Source: Topomyia yanbarensis
Lineage: Eukaryota; Arthropoda; Insecta; Diptera; Culicidae
Assembly (NCBI RefSeq): GCF_030247195.1
Contig: NC_080670.1
Span: 45,956,194 to 46,020,193, forward strand
DNA length: 64,000 bases
Direction: 5' to 3'
Part shown: positions 56,023-64,000 of the stretch, in pieces
Layout: the number at the start of each line of letters is the position of its first letter
Numbering within the stretch: position 1 is the stretch's first letter
Made by a program: the position numbers and the translations under genes
Notes under the pieces: generated by a model
What the model was told of the DNA's origin: nothing
The model's input: only the letters and a program-made list of their open reading frames with translations
The model's database searches: none

Positions 56023-59000
56023 CGTTGCACAGTGGGAAAAAAAGTATCAAAAACGCGACTTTACTCAATAGCTTGATAGAAGGCTAAGTTTTGTAATCAA
56101 AGATGAATACTTCTTATGCAAAAATGTCTGGGGAATCGATTGCAGGTATTTAAAATGACCGTAAAGTACGCTATCATGTCCGTCTTGCCCCAATTCTCCT
56201 TTTCGTTTATGTTTATTTTCAAAACTGAATATATAACTCGAAAGAAAGTTGGAAACGGCTGACAAAAATTGATAATTCTTATGTAAAAAAGTCCAGAAAA
56301 TTGATTGAAGACATTTGGAATCATCTCACGAAACGTATACACCCATTTTACCCCAATTCTACGCAAAACCAAAGTTTGAAGTTAATCCTGGCTTTATATT
56401 TCAATAAAAGGCTATATGCGGCTGATCAAAAGTGATGATTATTATGTATAAAAATCCAGGTTATCGTTTGAATATAGTTAGACTGGTCGCCCGAAACGTA
56501 TGTACCCGTTTTACCCCAATTCTTCCCATAACTCAAGTATAAAGTCAAACCAGGCTCTACATTTCAGAAAGAGGCTGAATGCGTTTGATCAAAAGTAGTA
56601 TTTCTTATGCAAAAAATTCTGGGAAATCGATTGAAGATAATTAGAATGGCCGCACGAAACATGTGTTCCCGTTTTACCCCAAATCTTCCCATATCTCAAG
56701 TGAAAAGTTAAACCTGACTGTGCTTCTCGAAAAGAGGCTGAAGGTGACTGATGAAAAGAAGTAATTGTTATATAGAAAAATCCGGGGAATCGGTTGAAAA
56801 TAGTTGGAATGGCCGCACAAAACGTTTGTATCCGTTTTACCCCAATTATTTACATAATACAAGCGTGGTGATACACCTTACTCAATATTTCAGAAAGAAG
56901 CAGAAAGCGGTTGATCAAAACTATTTTTTTATGTCAAATAATCCAGGAAATCGATTGAAGGTAGTTCGAATGACCGGACAAAACACGTGTATCCGTTTTA
57001 CCCCATCTTCTTCCCATAGCTCAAGTGTGAGGTTAAACCTGGCTGTACTTCTCGGAAAGAAGCTGAATTCGGCTGATGAAAAGTAGTAATTCTTATGTAG
57101 AAAAACCCGGAGAATCAGCTGAAGATAGTTGGAATGACCGCACGAAACATTTGTATCTGTTTTACCCCAATTATTCACATAATGTGTGTGTGAAGTAATG
57201 TCTTACTCGTTATTTCCGAAACAGGCTGAAACCGGCTGATTAAAAGTAACTTTTTTATGTTAAATAGTCCAGGGAATTGATTGAAGATAGTTCGAATGAC
57301 TGGACAAAATATGTTTACCCGTTTTACCCCAAATTTCTCCCATAGCTGCCATGTCAAGTTAAACCTGGCTGTATCTCTCGGGAAGAGGCTGAATGCGTAT
57401 GATGAAAAGTAGTTATTCTTAGGTACAAAATTCCGGGGAATCGATTGGAGATAGCTAGTATGACCGCACGAAACGTGTATACCCGTTTAGCCCCAATTCT
57501 TCACGTAATGTATGTGTGAAGTTATACCTTACTCATCCTTTCAAAAACAGGCTCAACGCGAATATTTAGTACATAGAATCAGTATTTTTCATCAGTTGCA
57601 GTCAGCCTCTCTCGGAGAAGTACAGCTAGGTTTAACTTTATATTTGAGTTATCAGAGGAACTTAGCGTAAAACGGGTACGCATGTTTCGTGCGGATATTC
57701 TAGCTACCTTCAATTGATTCCCTGAAGTATTTAATATAAAAAAAAATACTTTTTATCAGCCGCTTTCAGCCTCTTTCTGAAATGTTGGGTAAGTATAATT
57801 TCACACAAGTGTAAGGGACAGAATTTGGGTAAAACGGGTCAACACGTTTCGTGCGGTCATTCCAAGTATTTTCAATCGATTCCCTGAACTGATTTATACA
57901 AGAAAAACTACTTTGGTGAGCCGCTTACAGCCTCTTGCTGAAATAATGAGTAAGGTATAACTTAACACATGTGAAGAATTGGGGTAAAACGGGTATACAT
58001 GTTTCGAACGGTCATTCTAGCTATTTTCATTCGATTTCCCGGAAGTTTTTACATAGGAATTGCTACGTTTTATCAGCCGCATTCAGCTTCATTCGGAGAA
58101 GCAGAGCTAGGTTTAACCTCACACTTGAGCTATGGAAAGAATTGGGGTAAAACGAATATACACGTTTCGTGCGGTTATTCTAACTATCTCGAATCGATTG
58201 CCCGAAATTTTGTACATAAAAATTACTATTTTTCATCAGCCGAATTCAGCCTCTTTCCGAGAAGTACAGCCATGTTTAACCTCACACTTGAGCTATGGGA
58301 AGAAGTTGGGGTAAAACGGATACACGTGTTTTGTCCGGTCATTCGAACTACCTTCAATCGATTTCCTGGATTATTTGACATAATAAAATTTGTTTTGATC
58401 AACTGCTTTCTGCTTCTTTCTGAAATATTGAGTAAGGTGTATCACCACGCTTGTATTATGTAAATAATTGGGGTAAAACGGATACAAACGTTTCGTGCGG
58501 CCATTCCAACTATCTTCAACCGATTCCCCGGATTTTTCTATATAAGGATTACTACTTTTCATCAGCCACCCTCAGCCTCTTTTCGAGAAGCACAGTCAGG
58601 TTTAACTTTCCACTTGAGATATGGGAAGATTTGGGGTAAAACGGGTACACATGTTTCGTGCGGCCATTCTAACTATCTTCATTCGATTTCCCAGAATTTT
58701 TTGCATAAGAAATACTACTTTTGATCAACCGCATTCAGCCTCTTTCTGAAATGTAGAGCCTGCTTTGACTTTATACTTGAGTTATGGGAAGAATTGGGGT
58801 AAAACGGGTACATACGTTTCGAGCGACTAGTCTAACTATATTCAAATGATAACCTGGATTTTTATACATAATAATCATCACTTTTGATCAGCCGCATATA
58901 GCCTTTTACCGAAATATAAAGCCAGGATTAACTTCAAACTTTGGTTTTGCGGAGAATTGGGGTAATATGGGTGCATACGTTTCGTGAGATGATTCTAAAT

Positions 59001-59283
59001 GTCTTCAACCGATTTTCTGGACTTTTTTACATAAGAAATATTAATTTTTGTCAGTCGTTTCCAACTTTCTTCCGAGTTATATATTCAGTTTTGAAAATAA
59101 ACTCAGACGAAAAGGAGAATTGGGGCAAAACGGGCATGATAGCGTACTGTGCGGTCATTGTAAATACTAGCAATCATTTTTTTAGCCCTTTTTACATAAG
59201 AAAAACCTTACCTGGTAAACGGCATCCAGCCTTTTCAAAAAAAGTCGCGTTTTGGGTTCATTTTTTCCCACTGTGCGTTGCAC
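56023..59283. mobile_element. 3.25-kb foldback built of 163-bp tandem units in both arms
   Basis: The outer tips CACAGTGGGAAAAA and TTTTTTCCCACTGTG are inverse, and CGTTGCAC is present at 56023-56030 and 59276-59283, overlapping the left tip by three bases. CCCCAAT or CCCCATC marks the left arm at 56188, 56351, 56514, 56677, 56840, 57001, 57165, 57327 and 57491, a period of 161-164. Their inverses in the right arm lie at about 57826, 57981, 58144, 58308, 58470, 58633, 58796, 58959 and 59122. All pairs mirror about one axis near 57656 to within about 8 bases. Units include GGCTGA, TTCTTATGTA, ATCGATTGAAGATAGTT and CGTTTTACCCCAATT phrases. Mirror frames such as 56674-56862 minus and 58451-58639 plus are by-products. 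No transposase. Confidence 0.92.
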
Positions 59284-61084
59284 GAGAAAAAAAAACGAAA
59301 CTACTCTTGCCTCTTCCACGATCCAGGATAAAGCGAAAGATCAGATCTTTGGAGTCCTCAGTTCAAAGCATGAGTAAAATCTTCGTGGCCCGAACTTTAC
59401 CCAAAGCCTTTTTGTATACGGCTTCAATTCCTTTTGTATATCCCCAGACCACTATCTTCTACTACCAATCGCCGGTTCCTGCCAAATGCTATTCTGTGGT
59501 TAGCTTATTCTACGATTAAAGGTCGCAGAAAGGGTTATCTCAAAAGTGGGGCGACGCCTGCGTCGCGACCACCCGCCAAAAGTAACTCGGTTACAGACAC
59601 TTTAAACATAGACTAGCGAATTGTCAAATATTGCAGCCATACGACCATGTGGTTTTGTGAGGGGAAATGAAAGAGGAAGCCCATGCAAAGCTTATGGGAT
59701 CTTCCGTGATACCAGTTTACATCCACGGTTGCTAGTTTTACTGTTTTTGTCTCCGCAAGTCTCTGTATAAAGTATCTGCTAAGCCAAGACGTGACAATCG
59801 GCTTCTAATTTTTCCTTCGACATTTTTCTTTTTGCACATTTTCACCCTGCCGAAATCTTCCGAACTGTGTTGCTATTTTTATTACCGAAAATGAATTCTT
59901 ATTAATTTATTTTATACCTGCAATATGTTGTAACTTGAATACACTATGTTGATGAAGGGCACCGTTTTCCCATGTCATGGGTGTAAGGTTTAGTGAAGTC
60001 ATTTTCTGACAAATTTTAGATTATTGTTTGATTGCTGTCTTATTTTTGATAAAGTTAATCAATCGCGTATACGGCAAATGTGTGGTAGATACTTGTTCTA
60101 CTTTGCCGCACAATTTCTGTTCAATTTTTTTTTTCATTTTGACTTTTTTTAACGATAGTAATTTTATTTGTCAAAAGTAATTACAATATTTTCCTATAAA
60201 TATGGCAACACTGCCAAACATCATTTCGCGATCCCTACGTACGGTGCAAAAAGTCAGAATCAACCAATCAGGAGCAGGAACATGCTGACGTAAAATTGGA
60301 ACAAAACGACCCCTCCCCCCTATTGTCACGTCCTGTCATAGAGTGTCTGTAGATTCGGTGGGTGCTCAACCTCTCATCTGACAGCTCATTAGAAGGAACA
60401 CCACTCACTCTCATTCACATTTCGGGAGAAATTACAGAAGCTTTCACTAGCGTCTGTGGTATTTTAGAGTCCCGTACAGAGGAATGCGCAACACTGCCTA
60501 AAATGATGCCCTCTTCTTTGTTCCTGGCACTCACAGTTTTTGTTGTTGCTTTGAGTGACTTCAACCGAGTTACACAATAAATTAATAAGGAGTGCATTGA
60601 AAACCTACTGTTTCGTGGCTTGTAGCACTTTATTCATACTACACTTCCATGTAATTCATTTTGCATTGTTACAAAAATGTATAATAAACTGAATACAGTG
60701 TCTGGTTTAGTCGATTAAAATATTGCGCTCTGATATTATTTTTATCAACACTAATAATTTTCTCGCATGTTCTCCGAAAGAAGAATATTTGTTTACTTTG
60801 CACGATCAGTAGCTATCTGACTGTTCAATAGGTAGATTTGGTTTCACTCTGTGCGAGCCTTTAACATAAACAACGCCTTCGACTTTTACCTATGCTAACG
60901 GATCATTAATTTATAATGAAAATTTAGAACAGTTATTCATCAAATATTCATGTGGGACATATGGGATGATAAAAGTATTACGAAATGTCTGCTTAAGAAT
61001 GAACTTTTTCACATTTCAATATTTTGTCAGTAATATTTAACTGAAAGCCTAAACCTGTTTATATATTATTAAATTTTTACCCTA
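59284..61084. other. Unassigned DNA
   Basis: Apart from the right flank of the foldback I see no terminal repeats. A plus-strand frame at 60362-60580 (72 residues) ends in a hydrophobic stretch (SSLFLALTVFVVALS), but no splice or promoter context supports it. The minus strand from 59640 down to 59300 has short open frames that I could not assign. Confidence 0.35.
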
Positions 61085-61996
61085 GAACGTTGCACTGGGG
61101 TACAAATGTACCCCATGCCATCTTTGAAGCCGTGTGAAGACAAGAATTCGGCATTTACTGACCTGGGACCCTACCATAATTCAAGTTTGAGTTCATAGTA
61201 AGAGTAGATAAATGTGGTAGAGCCAGTTTGCTTTTGGCCTTCGTGTAAGCAGGAGCCAAAGTTTGCGTGGGGTACATTTGTACCCCAGTGTACGGTTGCC
61301 GTTTGTGTTTTGTTGTGTCAGTGGAAATGTGAATTGTGATAATACCAGTTTAAATACTGGTTGTTTTACTACTTAAGTAACAATTAGTATTATGTATAAC
61401 TTTTAAACATTTATTCAATTAATTTAATTTTGAAGTAGAAAAAAAATTCTTTCTCATTTACGCTGATTTTTTTAATTCGCTATTTTTTATAGTTGAAAGA
61501 TAATGCAAGTAAAATCTGCGCACTGTAACTACTGTAACAGTAGCGTTGCGTGTTACCAACGTATTACTGATCAGATATATTTTTTATTTCAATTTCCGAC
61601 CCATTTCGTGGTATATTCTAATAATCGACTTTCGATTTTCACTCTTCCAAATAATTGCATTTTTTTTAAATATTGAGATTCCATTTTATTCCATTATTGA
61701 ATCATTTTTCAATTTTTAGAATCATTTCATTTTATGCAAATCGGATGAAAAGTTTTAGTAGTTTATGTGAAAAAAAGTCAAACCCGCGATTTTCTCGCTT
61801 CTGTTTTTGCTCAAGTCAATTTATGTACCATTGTTTCAATGATGTCTTTACTTTCAGGAATCAGAATATATTGGCTTAAATGGCACGTTCCCCGTATGTA
61901 GTAAATGATATATTATTCTTTTGTATTGTTTGCATTTTTACCTGCGAAAATTGCGATCAAACGCGTGGGGTACATTTGTACCCCAGTGCAACGTTC
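61085..61996. mobile_element. TA-flanked element with GAACGTTGCACTGGGG tips
   Basis: The termini GAACGTTGCACTGGGGTACA are exact inverses for about 31 bases, with TA on both sides (61083-61084 and 61997-61998). The near-palindrome TGGGGTACAAATGTACCCCA (or its complement form) occurs three times, at 61096, 61268 and 61966. The body is AT-rich and has no transposase. The TA flanks suit a Tc1/mariner-type target. Confidence 0.85.
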
Positions 61997-62011
61997 TAAG
62001 GTAGTAAAATA

Positions 62012-62137
62012 ATGGCGATTTCGCTTGAACCCGAAACTGAGTCAGGTTCTATCCCCAACCGCTGTCAGTTCATACATTTTGACAGTAGTTGGGGTTAGAA
62101 ACTGACTCAGTTTCGCTTCAAATGAAAACCACATAAG
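62012..62137 (+). mobile_element. 126-bp hairpin element, copy 2
   Basis: It has the same length and orientation as 14993-15118, with about nine differences, mostly transitions. Stem: GAAACTGAGTCAGGTTCTA through GCTGTCA against the inverse. The word AACGTTCTAG follows at 62142, similar to the tip of the element just to the left (AACGTTCTA), which may be coincidence. Confidence 0.8.
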
Positions 62138-62520
62138 TGTAACGTTCTAGAGTTAAAATTGTATCTTTCTTGCTTTCGCTGCATGCAAAAGTTTGTCTGT
62201 ATGATTATTGGAAAACTGGATTTGAAAGCTACATTTTTTTTTAAATATTTTTGGCTCATGAATGTATTTTGACAAATATCTGTTAAACTTGCCTGAAATT
62301 GATTTATTAAAATTTGTCTTGAATTGCAACATATTTCTTACTAAAGAAAAGAAATTGTAGGAAACAGTTTACAAACCGGGCCCCATGGGCCAAATTAAAG
62401 GGACGGCGTTTCCTTTGTATATATTAACCGAATAAAACGCATTCCAAATTGACTAATCAGACCTGGCAGCAGAGTTGCGCATTAGTTTCCAAGCGAAAGG
62501 CGACGCTACGACTCCGTTCA
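62138..62520. other. Spacer
   Basis: No gene. It is the 3' flank of the retrotransposon. Confidence 0.4.
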
Positions 62521-62605
62521 CAGATTTATTTATTTATTTATTTATTTCAAGTCGTCAATCAGATGTAGACCGGTTTCTTACAATAATTATTAAACTAACT
62601 TAACA
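62521..62605 (-). other. 3' untranslated end and (AAAT)n tail of the retrotransposon
   Basis: On the minus strand the sequence after the stop continues about 60 bases (to GACGACTTGAA) and ends in about six ATAA/AAAT units (62524-62547). A short tandem tail rather than plain poly(A) is known from several non-LTR clades. The flank beyond (62520 and lower) is unrelated. Confidence 0.75.
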
Positions 62606-64000
62606 CTAGTTAAAATTTTGGTTTACTTTAAACTGCTGCTTAAGTTTTGTTTTCGACATAGTGAAGTCAATGCTTTCGCAATGTTTGTTGTAAATATTCA
62701 TCATTTGGTTTAACGGGCCAAACTTGGCATAATTAGTGCGATGGCGAATTGTACAAAAGATGCTGCGGTTACGTAGTTGTCGAGAAGGAGCATAAAAATT
62801 TAGTTTCGATAAAAGTTCGATTGAATCAATACGATGTGATACAATGTCGTTTACAAATGATACCATAGAAAATTCACGACGATCTTTCAAGGTTTGTATG
62901 TCAATTAGCATGCACCGTGCTTCATAAGATGGCAAATGTAGTCCAGTCCAACCTAGTTTACGAAGAGCGAACATCAAAAACTGCTTTTGTACTGATTCTA
63001 TCCGGTTTGCATGCGTTGCTGAAAAAGGCGACCAAACTATACTACAATATTCTAGTGTTGAACGCACATAGGCTACATATAATGTTTTTATTGTGTAGGG
63101 ATCTTGGAAATTATAGCTGAAGCGTTTAATAAAACCTAGTGTGCTGTTTGCTTTGTTAATTATTGTGTTATAATGATCTATGAATGTTATTTTGGAATCT
63201 ATAATAACTCCTAGGTCTCTTATTCTGTCACACTTTTCTACTTGTTGATTTCCCAATAAGATTCTATTGTTCTGTATATTATTCTTTCTACTCAATGTTA
63301 TGGAATTACATTTTTTTACATTCAGTTTCAGCAGGCTTTTATTACACCATGTATAAAATATATTTACTTCGTTTTGAAATGTCTGAAAGTCTTCACCATT
63401 TCTTATTTCTAGAAATAGTTTCATATCATCAGCATATATAAGAACTTTTACATTTTTTAGAATGAAGGAAATGTCGTTAACAAATAAAATAAAGAATAGC
63501 GGGCCCAAATGAGACCCTTGAGGGACTCCTGATGTAACTTGAATTGGGATTGATTTTATCCCTTTAAATCTAACAGCTTGTTCACGATTTGTAAGATATG
63601 ATTGTACCCATGTAAGAAGTCCTGGCTCAAACCCCATTTTTTCTAATTTAAAAAGTAGCATGGGTATGTCGATGCGATCAAATGCTTTGCTAAAATCTGT
63701 ATAAAGAGCTTCAACGTAGTTTCCGTTATCCATTGCTGTTAATGTGTAGTTAATGAATTCGAGTAGATTTGTACTTGTAGAACGCCCTTTGAAAAAACCA
63801 TGTTGCACATGGGTAATTCTGTTCTTGATTTGGTGGAATAATTTTTCATTAACAATCGCCTCGAAAATCTTGGGAATGCACGAGATGATAGCTATTCCAC
63901 GATAGTTACGCACATCGGATTTTTTACCATTTTTAAAAATTGGAACTAGGAAAGAGCTTTTCCATGTTTTAGGAAAACAACCTGATTCTAGAGACATGTT
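62606..64000 (-). CDS. Non-LTR retrotransposon reverse transcriptase, 3' part (jockey/CR1 group)
   Basis: The visible 463+ residues enter from outside the window; the codon before the first Met in view (AAC) is open, so this Met is not the start. Counting from that Met, NYRGIAI is at 31-37, GFFKGRSTSTNLLEF at about 67-81, the block A aspartate in DFSKAFDR at 101-108, SGVPQGS at 156-162, the catalytic YADD at 188-191, and the thumb phrase WCNKSLLKLNVKKC at 217-230. A C-terminal region of about 230 residues follows, without stops or frameshifts. All expected catalytic residues are present, so this copy could be young or active if its 5' half is intact. The protein would copy element RNA at a nicked target. 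The endonuclease and ORF1 would lie to the right of the window. Confidence 0.93.
   Translation of the reverse strand, partial: NMSLESGCFPKTWKSSFLVPIFKNGKKSDVRNYRGIAIISCIPKIFEAIVNEKLFHQIKNRITHVQHGFFKGRSTSTNLLEFINYTLTAMDNGNYVEALYTDFSKAFDRIDIPMLLFKLEKMGFEPGLLTWVQSYLTNREQAVRFKGIKSIPIQVTSGVPQGSHLGPLFFILFVNDISFILKNVKVLIYADDMKLFLEIRNGEDFQTFQNEVNIFYTWCNKSLLKLNVKKCNSITLSRKNNIQNNRILLGNQQVEKCDRIRDLGVIIDSKITFIDHYNTIINKANSTLGFIKRFSYNFQDPYTIKTLYVAYVRSTLEYCSIVWSPFSATHANRIESVQKQFLMFALRKLGWTGLHLPSYEARCMLIDIQTLKDRREFSMVSFVNDIVSHRIDSIELLSKLNFYAPSRQLRNRSIFCTIRHRTNYAKFGPLNQMMNIYNKHCESIDFTMSKTKLKQQFKVNQNFN

Noticed and set aside
56188..59125. A CRISPR array, because of regular spacing
   Set aside because: Units of 163 bp are repetitive over their full length with no unique spacers, they reverse in the middle, and the DNA is eukaryotic.
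58941..59519. A 192-residue plus-strand protein
   Set aside because: It starts in the foldback repeat units and reads through the element boundary into the flank.
60362..60580. A small secreted or membrane protein
   Set aside because: A hydrophobic stretch lies at the C-terminal end, but there is no promoter, splice or homology support and the opposite strand is open as well.

Overview
The window looks like intergenic or large-intron DNA from an insect with a transposon-rich genome, most likely a culicine (Aedes-like) mosquito. That assignment is an inference. It rests on the mix of jockey/CR1-like, R1-like and RTE-like non-LTR retrotransposons, tRNA-derived SINEs, Tc1/mariner relics and very many MITEs nested inside one another. 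It also rests on low-GC unique DNA and the lack of any bacterial-style gene layout. I found no host protein-coding gene that I can support. Most open frames are chance frames or pieces of transposons.

Layout. 1-8 kb: unique-looking DNA, a 27-bp perfect hairpin (1295-1356), an uninterrupted 586-bp (TA)n array, a 1.18-kb hAT-type foldback element with an 8-bp target duplication (3261-4437), then AT-rich DNA with short palindromes and five copies of a 13-bp word. 8-15.6 kb: a tandem-unit repeat (8165-9545), an 8-bp-TSD MITE (9831-10626) inside an older palindrome, and two inverted copies of a CCCGGT element at 11130-13704 that together hold three further insertions. 15.6-19.4 kb: an 18-bp minisatellite, then the longest stretch without a recognised repeat. 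19.4-22.8 kb: a dead R1-like retrotransposon (minus strand) whose gag is split by a SINE with a 14-bp target duplication. 23-24.5 kb: an RTE-like reverse transcriptase relic next to an 873-bp inverted-terminal-repeat element. 25.6-32.4 kb: a PIF/Harbinger-like MITE with an empty-site paralogue in the same window, a mariner relic split by a second hAT foldback (28707-30164), a piggyBac-like MITE (TTAA) and a second mariner relic.

34-42 kb: a gag-like relic, a clear nest (element 35904-36399 inside 35892-37203, both with 8-bp TSDs), a tRNA-derived SINE and more MITEs. 42.2-48 kb: a 5.8-kb coding-poor block bounded by a perfect 24-bp direct repeat, holding a CG-rich tandem array of about 430-bp units. 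48-55.8 kb: more MITEs, including one 170-bp palindrome that differs at a single position from a copy 12.5 kb away. 56.0-59.3 kb: a 3.25-kb foldback whose two arms are each built of about ten units of a 163-bp tandem repeat, in mirror register about one axis near 57656. 61-64 kb: a TA-flanked palindromic element and the 3' part of a structurally intact non-LTR reverse transcriptase (minus strand) that runs off the window.

Nothing here forms an operon or pathway. What ties the window together is mobile-element biology: several families with shared termini (CAGNGATGCCA with 8-bp TSD; CCCRGTYAAA; TTAACCC) appear repeatedly, and several foldbacks could give long double-stranded RNA if transcribed.
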